A DNA stretch of 64,000 nucleotides from Mucilaginibacter celer (GCF_003576455.2 NZ_CP032869.1:5208001-5272000), one strand, 5' to 3'. Positions 43,549 to 52,737 are shown, counted from the first letter of the stretch. The notes: generated from the sequence alone by a model not told the origin. Made by a program: numbers and translations.

Positions 43549-44508
43549 TCAAAATCCAAACAGTACTTTTCCACCTATGTTGCAGGCAAAAGCCTCCGCA
43601 AACTCCTCCGGTTTGTAAACAGCCGATGCTGCCAGCTGAAATTCTGTCCGGCCGATAGAGTGTACCAAATGGCTTATCATCTGTGTTTTTTCCTCGTGCG
43701 ACAGGCCTGCAACATATCCCCTCACTCCAAAACCTTTAATAACCAAATTTTTGAGCACCACTTCGGCATTAAAATAAGCAGTTGCCTGTTGCTCAAGCAT
43801 GCCGTACACCATTAAATGCCCGGCGGGAGCCAACGCAGTAATTACTTCAGAGGCAAGGCTCCCCCCCACGGCGTCAATGGCAGCTGTTAATCCTCTGCCT
43901 TTGGTAATGGTATCGATAGTTGATTTAAGTGTGCCGGGTGGAGGGGCAATAACAGCCTCGGCTTTGAGGGCAAGCAGTTCATCCTTTTGTTTTTCATCCC
44001 TTACGGCAGCAATAACGCAAATCCCCTTTTCGGCAGCCAGTTGAATCACTATGCGCGATACGGTGGAGTTTCCGGCGGTAAGCAGCAGCCAGTCGCCGCT
44101 TTTTACTTTGGCTTCCTGTATCAAACCATAGGCGGTATACGAGTTAAGCAACAGTTGGGCGGCTTTCTCTAACGGAAATTCATCGGGCAACACAACAACA
44201 TCCTGCTCATCAACTACCACATATTCGGCCCATGCACCAATTTTACTGAATGCTACAAAACTGCCTTTAGTAACAATGCTGTCGTGTCCGGCGTCTTCAA
44301 CATAGCCTGCACCTTCAAGCCCTGCAACCTGCGGAAAAACCGGCTGATACCGGTATTTGCCGGCAACAAAAAGTAAATCGGCCGGATGTATCGGACTGGC
44401 TTTTACACGTATAAGTAACTGCCCCGGCCCTGGTTTGGGAAAGGCCAAATATTTTACCTGAATTACATCGGCAGCATTGCCGGCCTGTTCAAATACCAGT
44501 GCTTTCAT
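43549..44508 (-). CDS. MDR-family oxidoreductase (enoyl/quinone reductase type)
   Basis: A 319-residue zinc-free alcohol dehydrogenase-like protein. GroES-like N-terminal domain and a Rossmann part where the usual GGVG is replaced by AGNSTVSRIVIQLA, as in the 2-enoyl thioester reductase group. No structural or catalytic zinc cysteines are seen. It probably uses NADPH to reduce quinones or enones. Confidence 0.88.
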   Translation of the reverse strand: MKALVFEQAGNAADVIQVKYLAFPKPGPGQLLIRVKASPIHPADLLFVAGKYRYQPVFPQVAGLEGAGYVEDAGHDSIVTKGSFVAFSKIGAWAEYVVVDEQDVVVLPDEFPLEKAAQLLLNSYTAYGLIQEAKVKSGDWLLLTAGNSTVSRIVIQLAAEKGICVIAAVRDEKQKDELLALKAEAVIAPPPGTLKSTIDTITKGRGLTAAIDAVGGSLASEVITALAPAGHLMVYGMLEQQATAYFNAEVVLKNLVIKGFGVRGYVAGLSHEEKTQMISHLVHSIGRTEFQLAASAVYKPEEFAEAFACNIGGKVLFGF

Positions 44509-44649
44509 ACATAATGATACAATTGGCAGGTGATTAAGGTTTTATGGGCAGGTACCCGCGCCGGTATTTTCGGCTAACCGCAGTGTATTTTTTTGGATAT
44601 TAATATTAACGGCAAGCCTAAAACCGTAATTTAGATTTTTATAAACACC

Positions 44650-45261
44650 ATGGGCAATAACCTTCAACAACTATACGGCAATATTGATATCTACCTGTTT
44701 GATCAGTTACTGAAAGGGCGTTTTGATAACTGCACTACAGTGCTTGATGCCGGCTGCGGTGGCGGGCGCAATATCGTTTACTTTTTAAACAATGGCTTTG
44801 AGGTGTACGGCGTTGACCAAAGCACCGAAGCCATTGAAGCAGTAAGGCAAATCTCGGCAAGCCTGGCTCCTGCCAACCCTCTGAATAATTTTTCGGTTGC
44901 CCCGGTTGAGGATCTGCCTTTTGATGATGATCAGTTTGACGTGGTGATTTGCAGCGCAGTGCTCCATTTTGCACAGGATGCTGAGCATTTTGATAACATG
45001 GTACGTTCACTGTGGCGCGTGCTTAAACCCGGCGGTCATTTTTTTGCAAGGCTGGCTTCTGATATCGGCATTGAAGAACTGGTTAAACCCCTGGGCAATT
45101 TCCGCTACCTGCTGCCTGATGGTTCTGAGCGTTTTTTGGTAAGCGAAGACGTGCTGATGGAGTACACCGAAACCCTGGGCGGCAAACTGTTTGAACCTTT
45201 AAAAACCACCAATGTGCAAAACCTGCGTTGTATGACAACCTGGTGCATGCACAAACTTTAA
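44650..45261 (+). CDS. Class I SAM-dependent methyltransferase
   Basis: A 203-residue protein with the SAM-binding motif VLDAGCGGGRN, acidic motif II (VYGVDQS) and FDVVICSAVLHFAQD as motif IV. The arrangement is like the TehB/ubiE-type small-molecule methyltransferases. The substrate is unknown. It ends in a Cys-containing tail (RCMTTWCMHKL). Confidence 0.9.
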   Translation: MGNNLQQLYGNIDIYLFDQLLKGRFDNCTTVLDAGCGGGRNIVYFLNNGFEVYGVDQSTEAIEAVRQISASLAPANPLNNFSVAPVEDLPFDDDQFDVVICSAVLHFAQDAEHFDNMVRSLWRVLKPGGHFFARLASDIGIEELVKPLGNFRYLLPDGSERFLVSEDVLMEYTETLGGKLFEPLKTTNVQNLRCMTTWCMHKL

Positions 45262-45369
45262 ACACTATTAACAGATACATTGCGGCGCTGGCAAAATCCG
45301 TGTTCATGCACTGAAAACGCCGAAAACCATTTCGGGAGCTCCTCTCCCGTCTATGTCATTTTGCTGTTC

Positions 45370-45396
45370 ATCGACACAAACCCCCTATGTGTCGAT
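45370..45396. promoter_or_regulatory. Inverted repeat upstream of cysC, possible operator
   Basis: ATCGACACA, 9-base spacer, TGTGTCGAT: a perfect 9-bp dyad, 104 bases before the cysC start and 40 bases before a TTACTTTG sequence that resembles a -7 element (45437-45444). No adjacent regulator gene. Confidence 0.4.
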
Positions 45397-45499
45397 ACAC
45401 CAAGTGTTAACTATAATTTAAACTGAAAAGGCTGCGTTACTTTGTAAAACAACACAGGTTTAAACAACAGTTATCATTAACAGCTTAATTTAAACACCT

Positions 45500-46063
45500 A
45501 TGATCCTATTAATATGCGGGTTATCCGGTTCGGGAAAAACTACCCTTGCACAAAGTGTTAAAATGCGTTTGTCGGATACCGACATCCCCGTCGAAATAAT
45601 TGATGCCGATGTATACCGGCAAAAACTGTTCCCCAACCTTGGCTACACTAAGGAAGACAGGTTTGAAAATATCCGCCGCCTGGGTTTTATTGCCGGTAAG
45701 CTATCGGGCCATGGCCTGGTAACCATTATCAGCGCCATTAACCCCTACGATGTGATCCGCCGCGAACTGATCGCCTCCTATCCCAATGTAAAACTGGTTC
45801 ATGTAGATTGCCCGGTTAAAACCCTGATGCAGCGCGATACCAAGGGCTTATACCGCCGGGCATTGCTGCCCGAAAACCATCCCGACAAGGTAGGTAACCT
45901 AAGCGGTGTGAATGATCCCTTCCAGATCCCATCTTCGCCCGATGTGTATATCAATACTCATATTACCCCGCTTGCCGAAGGCACTGAAACTCTTGCTGCC
46001 TTTATTATGGATCAATACCAGCACCAACAAAACCAGTACGTTTATCAACATAAAGCATCATGA
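45500..46063 (+). CDS. cysC: Adenylylsulfate (APS) kinase
   Basis: A 187-residue P-loop kinase (GLSGSGKTT at residues about 6-14) with the family motifs EIIDADVYRQ, ENIRRLGF, AINPYDVIRREL and RDTKGLYRRA. It converts APS to PAPS, the universal sulfate donor. It overlaps the following sulfotransferase gene by 4 bases, so its product is probably made for that enzyme. No ATP sulfurylase (cysD/cysN) is in the window. Confidence 0.92.
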   Translation: MILLICGLSGSGKTTLAQSVKMRLSDTDIPVEIIDADVYRQKLFPNLGYTKEDRFENIRRLGFIAGKLSGHGLVTIISAINPYDVIRRELIASYPNVKLVHVDCPVKTLMQRDTKGLYRRALLPENHPDKVGNLSGVNDPFQIPSSPDVYINTHITPLAEGTETLAAFIMDQYQHQQNQYVYQHKAS

Positions 46064-46908
46064 CCCAAACTTTAATCATAGCGGGCATGCATCGCTCGGG
46101 CACATCGCTTATTACCAACTGGCTTAGCCGCTGCGGTATGCAGATTGGCGAGCGCCTTTGCGTTGGCAACGCAGGCAATGTTGAAGGCCATTTTGAAGAT
46201 GTGGAGTTTTTAAAACTGCACGAAGAGATCCTGAACTGCAACAGCCTGGATATCTCGGGCCTGGTTGAAAATAAGCACATTAAAATACCGCTGTACCAGC
46301 TCGAAAAGCTGAAAGCTGTTATTGGGATTAAGCAGGAGTTGTATGAGCAATGGGCCTGGAAAGATCCGCGTACCTGCCTGTTTTTGGATACGTATACCGA
46401 ATTGCTGCCCGATGCAAAGTATCTGGTGATCACCCGCAATTTTCAATCGGTAGTAAGTTCACTGCTGAGGCGGGAGTTTGCGTATATCGACAAAAAGTAT
46501 ATGGCGCGTAATTATATTCAGCGCCTGGCCTGGACTAAATTTCGCCGTAAACGCCGCCGCGAGGCATTTTGGCATGATCATGCCGGGGCGTTTTTAAAAA
46601 TATGGATCAGTTATAATGAAGAGATTCTGCGTACCATAAAAAAACTAAAGCCCGACGAGTACCTGGTTACCAACTATGCCCAGCTGCTTGAAAACGACAG
46701 CGATGTTTTCAACTTTTTAACCGGCAAATGGAACCTGAGCCTTAATTACTTTGATTTTAAAGATGTGTACAAACAGGAGCTAATGGGTAAAGCCGAAGAT
46801 ATAAGCGACTATGTGCCTGATAAATCACTCCTGATTAAAGCCACCTACCTGGTTAAAAGGTTAAACAGCCACATGCGGGGCGCCGAGAGTTTTGGCGAGC
46901 ATGATTGA
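46060..46908 (+). CDS. PAPS-dependent sulfotransferase
   Basis: A 282-residue protein. The 5'-phosphosulfate loop GMHRSGTSLITNWL is at the N-terminus and the 3'-phosphate-binding part is VITRNFQSVVSSLLRR (Arg and Ser). No signal peptide or membrane anchor. It transfers sulfate from PAPS, probably to a carbohydrate or lipid; the acceptor is unknown. Its start overlaps the end of cysC (ATGA). Confidence 0.88.
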   Translation: MTQTLIIAGMHRSGTSLITNWLSRCGMQIGERLCVGNAGNVEGHFEDVEFLKLHEEILNCNSLDISGLVENKHIKIPLYQLEKLKAVIGIKQELYEQWAWKDPRTCLFLDTYTELLPDAKYLVITRNFQSVVSSLLRREFAYIDKKYMARNYIQRLAWTKFRRKRRREAFWHDHAGAFLKIWISYNEEILRTIKKLKPDEYLVTNYAQLLENDSDVFNFLTGKWNLSLNYFDFKDVYKQELMGKAEDISDYVPDKSLLIKATYLVKRLNSHMRGAESFGEHD

Positions 46909-46940
46909 TGGATTGTAAGCAAAAATCTGCCATCAAAAAC

Positions 46941-47147
46941 AAAGTGTTCCAATTTTAAAAGGTGGAACACTTTGAGTAAATTCAAAAAATGGAACACCTG
47001 ATAATCAACATGTTGTGTTTTACGAATAATCGCTAAAAGTAAAACTGGAACACCTTGCTATTGATAATCAGCAATTTACATTTTTCAAAAAACAAAACTG
47101 GAACACCCGATTTTAAAATTGGAACACTGCTTTTTTAAATTTGGAAC
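46941..47147. repeat. Array of GGAACAC sites
   Basis: The core GGAACAC occurs on the plus strand at 46964, 46991, 47047, 47100 and 47121, with a degenerate copy GGAACTG at 47143 and an inverted copy GTGTTCC at 46944. Copies are preceded by T, TT or AT-rich runs. The first two form a perfect 10-bp inverted repeat, AAAGTGTTCC / GGAACACTTT. It lies in a 288-base tail-to-tail gap without genes. The sequence just after it (CTCGTCCTGAAAAAAATTTA) looks like a mobile-element edge. Confidence 0.85.
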
Positions 47148-47196
47148 TGTCTCGTCCTGAAAAAAATTTACACTTACAACCTGTAGGGCCGGTATT

Positions 47197-47574
47197 TTAA
47201 TCATCGTCACTACCGAAGGCAAAATCAATCTCATCCTTTACATATTCAAAATACCGCTCTGCTTTATAAACAAACCATTCCTGGCGCAAGCCGGGGTATG
47301 AATGCAGCAGATCATTAAAATGCCTGAAAAGTTTGCGTTGTGAAATAGCCGTGGTAAATACGCCCCCTGTGCGCACGTCATCTATCCCAGCTATAAAACT
47401 TTCCATAATTCTGAAAGCCTGCGAACTGGGCATCGGTTCGAAAGCGATGTAGCTGTCGCGGTCGGCCTCAATCTTGCCGGTTACATCTTCCCACATATCT
47501 TCAACATCCGAAAACTCCAGCTCGTCGGGGTAATTTACTACCTCTCCGGTTGTTTTATGTAAAAATACCAGCAT
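47197..47574 (-). CDS. UPF0158-like protein
   Basis: A 125-residue acidic protein. IAFEPMPSSQAFRIMESFI and FRHFNDLLHSYPGLRQEWF match the UPF0158 family pattern as I recall it. Function unknown. It is the only gene between the GGAACAC array and a divergent SWIM-domain gene. Confidence 0.72.
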   Translation of the reverse strand: MLVFLHKTTGEVVNYPDELEFSDVEDMWEDVTGKIEADRDSYIAFEPMPSSQAFRIMESFIAGIDDVRTGGVFTTAISQRKLFRHFNDLLHSYPGLRQEWFVYKAERYFEYVKDEIDFAFGSDDD

Positions 47575-47699
47575 GCCGGCGTCAAGCCATTCGGCTATTT
47601 CCTTTATTGTTTCTGATTTTACTTCAATTACTATGTAGGTTTTTGTATGAGTTTTTCGCTAACGATTAGCATATTTGCTTAAGCTTTAACAAAGTTACC

Positions 47700-48713
47700 G
47701 TGAAAATAGTTGAAAATAACGAAGGGTTTACAATCTATAATTTCGACCGGCAGATCAATGCCAAAATACTTCAGCGCGGCGAAGGATATTATGAAAACGG
47801 TGCCGTACTGAACCTTGATGAAGACCGAGGCACCTGGACTGCCGAAGTTGAGGGCACCGAAAATTATGAAGTAACGGTAAGCCTGACCGGCCATCAGGAC
47901 ATCAATAGTTATTTTTGCGATTGTCCGTATGATGGCAAAATTTGCAAACACGTGGTAGCAGTACTGTTTCAGCTGCGCGATGAAATCAAAATCCTCTTAT
48001 CGGCACCTCAAAAAATATCAAACAAACAAAAATTCGAGGTACTGCTTAATAAAATAACTGCTGATGAGTACCGGAATTTCATAGCTCACCACGCTAAAAA
48101 GGACAAGAACTTTAAAGCAGCCTTTGAACTGTTTTTTGCCGATAAGGATGATAACGATGATGCCGGGCAAAAATATGTACAAACGGTTAAAAATGCCTTC
48201 AGAAAGTTTAGCATGCAGGCTTATGATTATCGCGGGCAGAGGACATTTATGCGTGAAGTTGATAAATTAATTGGAGACACCCATCATTTAATAGAAAAGA
48301 ATAAGCTTTCTGCAGCCTTCAATATGGGGGCCGCGATTTTGGAAGAAATGATGGAAGTGTGGCTCTATGCCGATGATTCGGACGGGGCTATCAGCGAGCG
48401 GATTTCTGATTCGATCCAACTGATCAGCGAGTTTACCGAACTAAGCGGGTTAACTGATAAACTTAAGGAAGAAATTTTTTCCTTTTTAGCTAAACAGCTT
48501 AAAAACGAACGATATTTTGATGCCGATCTTGGAGACGATCTGTACTACATTTTCGAGAAAGTGGCGCTTAATCTAAACCGGGAAAAGGCAGCTTTTGATT
48601 TTCTGGACAGGATGATTGAAGCCGCCTCAAAAGACATCTACAGTTACCGCAGGAATATGTTTATAGCGTGGAAAGATGAGCTTCTTAAAAAAATACACGA
48701 AAGAAAAATTTAG
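47700..48713 (+). CDS. SWIM zinc-finger protein
   Basis: A 337-residue protein that starts with GTG at 47700. The SWIM motif CDCPYDGKICKH (CxC...CxH) lies near residues 73-84 and binds zinc; SWIM proteins usually bind nucleic acid or proteins. The rest is helical and shows no helicase motifs, so it is not a full SWI/SNF-associated protein. It converges with a small membrane-protein gene 11 bases away. Confidence 0.82.
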   Translation: MKIVENNEGFTIYNFDRQINAKILQRGEGYYENGAVLNLDEDRGTWTAEVEGTENYEVTVSLTGHQDINSYFCDCPYDGKICKHVVAVLFQLRDEIKILLSAPQKISNKQKFEVLLNKITADEYRNFIAHHAKKDKNFKAAFELFFADKDDNDDAGQKYVQTVKNAFRKFSMQAYDYRGQRTFMREVDKLIGDTHHLIEKNKLSAAFNMGAAILEEMMEVWLYADDSDGAISERISDSIQLISEFTELSGLTDKLKEEIFSFLAKQLKNERYFDADLGDDLYYIFEKVALNLNREKAAFDFLDRMIEAASKDIYSYRRNMFIAWKDELLKKIHERKI

Positions 48714-48724
48714 GATCTTCAGGT

Positions 48725-49030
48725 TTAAAATACATCCCAATAAACCATCACTACAAGTAAAAACACGATAACCGAATTTATTTTAGATGTACGCCCGGCA
48801 ATTTTAATACTCCCTTCCCTCCCTTCACTATTATGCAAGGCAAGCCGGTTAATCATATTGATCATTATAATAACCACAGCGGCCTCGGCAAGCAGCAACA
48901 GAATTTTAAAAAATGTATATCCCTTGTACGGAATTACCCAAATATTCAAATAAGCATTGGCAACTACCAGGAACCAGATTGCAACCAGCTGATAAATGAT
49001 GTTAAAAAAAATGTATCCCGCTTGTTTCAT
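48725..49030 (-). CDS. Small hypothetical membrane protein
   Basis: About 101 residues from ATG 49030, which overlaps the stop of the upstream VOC gene (ATGA). It has three hydrophobic segments (FFNIIYQLVAIWFLVVANAY, ILLLLAEAAVVIIMINMI and VIVFLLVVMVYW). No family recognised; translation is probably coupled to the VOC protein. Confidence 0.65.
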   Translation of the reverse strand: MKQAGYIFFNIIYQLVAIWFLVVANAYLNIWVIPYKGYTFFKILLLLAEAAVVIIMINMINRLALHNSEGREGSIKIAGRTSKINSVIVFLLVVMVYWDVF

Positions 49031-49419
49031 GTAGTGTGTTGGATAAGGTCCCATAAATTTCCATACAAATCCTCAAATACAGCAACAATCCCATAACTTT
49101 CTACTACAGGCTGGCGCACAAACGATATATTAACGGCCAACATATTGTTATAATCGCGATAAAAATCATCGGTTTCAAGAAACAGAAATACCCTGCCTCC
49201 CGTTTGATTGCCAACAGCCAACAATTGTTGCTGGTTGGCGGCTTTTGCCAACAACAGGCAGCACCCGGTATTGCCGGGAGGCCGGATCAATACCCAACGC
49301 TTATTATCAGCTAACGGGGTATCTTCTATAACCTCAAACCCAAGTTTGGTTACATAAAAATTAAGGGCCTCGTCATAATCTTTAACCAATAAAGCGATAT
49401 GGGCTATTGATTGCTTCAT
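49027..49419 (-). CDS. VOC (glyoxalase/bleomycin-resistance) family protein
   Basis: A 130-residue protein with two beta-alpha-beta-beta-beta halves: HIALLVKDYDEALNFYVTKLGF at the start (here HIALLVKDYDEALNFY) and VAVFEDLYGNLWDLIQ at the end, typical of VOC metal sites (His/Glu positions). Substrate unknown. It sits directly after the thioredoxin-like gene on the same strand (1 base apart). Confidence 0.9.
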   Translation of the reverse strand: MKQSIAHIALLVKDYDEALNFYVTKLGFEVIEDTPLADNKRWVLIRPPGNTGCCLLLAKAANQQQLLAVGNQTGGRVFLFLETDDFYRDYNNMLAVNISFVRQPVVESYGIVAVFEDLYGNLWDLIQHTT

Positions 49420-49420
49420 G

Positions 49421-49990
49421 TTAAGCAGGCAAGTTTTTTAAGATAGCCAGCAACTCCCGCTGAAAACTTTCGCCCTTATCTTCGTTATACCATTTTTGCA
49501 GGGCTATTTTCTTTTCGGCCATATCCACATGGTCTTTAACCATTTGCAGGTATAGTTTCTGGCACTCGGCCGGGCGTGGGCCCCAGGTTGCCAGATCGTT
49601 ATGGTTGCCATCGGCAATAATGAACTTAGGGATGGAGCGGGTGCCGTTGGTGAGGTATTGCTCAATTAAAAACGGCGGGCTGTCGCGCAGCTGGTAATCA
49701 ACTTTAATCAGCGGGTTCAACTCCGACAGGCGGTGTATAAAAGGTATGGTATGAGAAGCGTCGCCGCACCAAAGTTCAGTAATTACCGTCCATTGCTGTT
49801 CGTTAACTATGTTTTCAATTGCATCGGTTAGCGTTGTATTCAATACCCCAACCTTCAGCCAACGCTGCTGGCGCGACCAGTTTAAGCGGGTATAATTTAA
49901 ATAATCCGGGTTATCATAAGGTGCCGCCGGGGCAGGGCTGTTTAGCGTATCGAAAAATAACTGCTGATAGGTTTCGAAATCCATGGGCAT
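49421..49990 (-). CDS. Thioredoxin-fold protein with one cysteine
   Basis: A 189-residue protein. The CxxC site of thioredoxin is reduced to WCGDASH, one cysteine, and the cis-Pro motif SIPKFI is kept. The family is Thioredoxin_9-like, found in many soil bacteria. A full dithiol reductase function is unlikely. It is followed by the VOC gene in the same direction. Confidence 0.85.
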   Translation of the reverse strand: MPMDFETYQQLFFDTLNSPAPAAPYDNPDYLNYTRLNWSRQQRWLKVGVLNTTLTDAIENIVNEQQWTVITELWCGDASHTIPFIHRLSELNPLIKVDYQLRDSPPFLIEQYLTNGTRSIPKFIIADGNHNDLATWGPRPAECQKLYLQMVKDHVDMAEKKIALQKWYNEDKGESFQRELLAILKNLPA

Positions 49991-50079
49991 TTTTGTTTAC
50001 CTGGATGCAAGGTAGGGAATGCGCGGGGGATTTTGGTGGGGTGGGTGTAAAAATTAGAGAGAGACTCCCAATCTGATAA

Positions 50080-52737
50080 TTACTGATCCCAGCCTCCAAC
50101 TCTGCTTCGCGCTCCCTGCTTAACTAATATTGTCTCCTTTATTTTATTGGCTACCTCTTTCCATATTCCATTTCTATTAGGATGTCTCTCGATAGCTACA
50201 CCATCTTTGGGCAGTATTTGTATTTTGGAAAGCGGTGTTTCTTCCCACATGCAATCGCTTACTATTATTCCTATAACTAAGGCATCGCCCGATTCATGCC
50301 TTTGAATGGCTCTCGTAAGTTCTATATCATAGATAAAGTTCGACTTGAAAAAGTCGGCGGTTATCATCAATACAATAATGTTCGATTCATTTAAATGCCT
50401 GATTATTTCTTTATTCCAACTGTCGCCCGGTAATAGCCATCTATCATCCCAAATTTTCCAATGGCCTGCTTTTTCCATAGGACTTATCATTGTACGAAAC
50501 TCATCTTTAAAGGACTCGTTGCGGTGAGAGTAGGAGATAAATATTCTTGGTTTTTCTTCGTAAGCTATACCTTCAAGTACATGTTGCGCCGAAAGCCATT
50601 TTCGGGTGCCATTTTTACATCTAACATTGTCTCCGTGTTTCGCGTAGTCTTCAAGATCTTTCAATTCATAGATTGTAGTTTCGCCCCCTTTAATACAATC
50701 AGCACAATTACAAGCTATTGTTTCTTTAAATTTTATTCCCTTAAAGTCCCTTTGTAAATCATAAAGACACTTACGGATATCAAGTAGCCTTCGTTTTCTC
50801 TCCGGGCCATTAATTTTAATCACTATCCTATGCGTTAAGTGATGCTCAATTATTTCGGCAACTGTTCCGTCTTCCCACTCAAGTACAACACCGGCGCGCC
50901 ATGCATGAGTTGATTTTATATAGAGACTTAATCTTGCTATTAAACGAGTTATCAATCCCGCAGGCATAAAAACATAATCAAAATAAAAAACTATCGCCCA
51001 ACTACGTACTCCCGTCAATATATTCTCTTCAATTGGTAGTAATTGCGGCGCTATGTAATCATGAGTGCCATCTATTTTGTAACAGAGGTCAAAATGCTGC
51101 ATTAACTTCAGCAACTGTAAGTGGTTACCCATAAAACGCCTATCAGACCATTTCCGAGCTAATGTGTTTTCACTGAATCTGCCCCCATTATCAATAATCT
51201 CTTTGGTATCTAAAGCAGCATATATCGCATCTATGCACCACTGCGGTTTTAAAATAATCAAATCATCAAGCCCAAACACCTCTGAGAAATAAAGCAATAC
51301 CCCCAGGTTATGAAGTGTTTTCGCAAGTATCTGCATTTGCAAAACATCGTTAACCTCATTTTGCATGCATACTTCGGCAAATCGATTCCAGTTGATATGC
51401 TCTTCAGTTAATACTGATAAATCGTCCCGCACTTTTACCCAATAGGCAGGGAAGGGCTTTCCTAATACATCCAGATTAGTGAAGTAATGCTCTATCGTAT
51501 CCTTCATTTTCTGTATGGCAGTGATATCTTTATCGGCAAAATTTACGTCTATACTGGTTCTGATCAGGTTTGGGAAGGCTGAATAGATTTCTTGTCCCGG
51601 AATAATTTGCCGTGCTGCATTATCTTTAGCATTAAATATCATAAGAATCGGACTTTCTTCGCCAGCCCTTATCGTCACAATGTTAAGCCAATAGTAAAAA
51701 TCAGTATCATTTTTTCGATTATCATTTAAAAGAATATAAAGCGTGTCCGGCGTAAGAAATAATTGATGTGTTGTATGATAAAGTTCCTGGCCTCCAAAAT
51801 CCCAAATATGCGCCTGAATAGATTTTACACCATATTTCGTTGTTGCCTGAAAGGGATAAGTGGTTACCCGTATACCCTCAGTTCTCTTATCTTCTATATT
51901 AGGAACGGGATGATTAGGATTATTTAATTTTCTAATAAGCGTGGTTTTGCCTGATTCGCCAGCACCAACTATAACTATTTTTGCCTCGTAAAGTCTGCCC
52001 GTCCCTTGTTTCTTTTTTTGAATAAAATATTCATTAACTGCATCATATCCTTGATTAATTAGTTCGAATGGGGGCTCTTCAATTTCTTCAATGCTGTCTA
52101 TAAATAACCCAGACTGAAGGAGCAGATCTTGGCGAGATTTTTTTGTCAGAGAACAAAAAAACCTTAATTCTTCATTTAACCCAATTAATCCAGGAGTAGC
52201 ATCTTCAGCAACGTCTCTGTTAAATGAAGCTGTTTCAGCCTCATTTTTTTCAATTAACATTTTGATAAACTTATCTGGAATTCTCATTACAGGATTGATT
52301 TTCCGAAAAAGTTTAAGCCTATTCAAAATGCTTTTCTCGTTCAAAGTAAACTCCTCAAAATAGTAAGGAAGTTTTTTCTCAGGAAATAAACCACGTTCGA
52401 AAATAACTTCAGGGATCTTTCTAATTTTAAGTAACGATATATATTTTAAAGTTGAAAGAGTTGCTAAAGTCTCTGGAAAATCGAAAGTAAAGCCGACATA
52501 AAAAACTAGGCGCTCTAAAAATTTAAATCGTGCTATTATCTCCATTAATGGAATTTCAGTCTCCTGTTCCCCAAGTCCTATTTTTATGCCATTTACTTGT
52601 TGGTTTTTATTAAGAGAATATCCGGATAGCCCTATGGGCGCTATTGCAAACAAATCAGTCTGAACGAAATGGCTGTCTTGATCCACCGTTTTCAGTAATA
52701 TCCGTAAGTCCAGGATTAATTCTAAATCATTTTTCAT
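50080..52737 (-). CDS. Roc-COR-TIR (Roco) GTPase with TIR effector
   Basis: About 885 residues from ATG 52737; an earlier ATG (52797) would add 20. Residue numbers below use the longer form. The N-terminal 40-270 looks like degenerate leucine-rich repeats and helices. The Roc GTPase has Walker A GAGESGKTT (278-286), switch II WDFGGQE (332-338) and NAKD (389-392). A COR-like region follows to about 690, then four cysteines (696, 698, 701, 727) that may bind zinc. The C-terminal TIR (749-895) has RIFISYSH, WDDRWLLPGDSWN as BB loop, and IELTRA with the likely catalytic Glu826. Local DNA is AT-rich. Confidence 0.9.
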   Translation of the reverse strand: MKNDLELILDLRILLKTVDQDSHFVQTDLFAIAPIGLSGYSLNKNQQVNGIKIGLGEQETEIPLMEIIARFKFLERLVFYVGFTFDFPETLATLSTLKYISLLKIRKIPEVIFERGLFPEKKLPYYFEEFTLNEKSILNRLKLFRKINPVMRIPDKFIKMLIEKNEAETASFNRDVAEDATPGLIGLNEELRFFCSLTKKSRQDLLLQSGLFIDSIEEIEEPPFELINQGYDAVNEYFIQKKKQGTGRLYEAKIVIVGAGESGKTTLIRKLNNPNHPVPNIEDKRTEGIRVTTYPFQATTKYGVKSIQAHIWDFGGQELYHTTHQLFLTPDTLYILLNDNRKNDTDFYYWLNIVTIRAGEESPILMIFNAKDNAARQIIPGQEIYSAFPNLIRTSIDVNFADKDITAIQKMKDTIEHYFTNLDVLGKPFPAYWVKVRDDLSVLTEEHINWNRFAEVCMQNEVNDVLQMQILAKTLHNLGVLLYFSEVFGLDDLIILKPQWCIDAIYAALDTKEIIDNGGRFSENTLARKWSDRRFMGNHLQLLKLMQHFDLCYKIDGTHDYIAPQLLPIEENILTGVRSWAIVFYFDYVFMPAGLITRLIARLSLYIKSTHAWRAGVVLEWEDGTVAEIIEHHLTHRIVIKINGPERKRRLLDIRKCLYDLQRDFKGIKFKETIACNCADCIKGGETTIYELKDLEDYAKHGDNVRCKNGTRKWLSAQHVLEGIAYEEKPRIFISYSHRNESFKDEFRTMISPMEKAGHWKIWDDRWLLPGDSWNKEIIRHLNESNIIVLMITADFFKSNFIYDIELTRAIQRHESGDALVIGIIVSDCMWEETPLSKIQILPKDGVAIERHPNRNGIWKEVANKIKETILVKQGARSRVGGWDQ

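Noticed and set aside
46941..47147. CRISPR array
   Set aside because: The repeated unit is only 7-8 bases and the spacing varies from 21 to 56; no cas genes nearby.
47148..47180. Insertion-sequence terminal repeat (CTCGTCCTGAA...)
   Set aside because: Looks like an IS edge, but no matching second end or transposase was found within the window, so it is not listed as an element.
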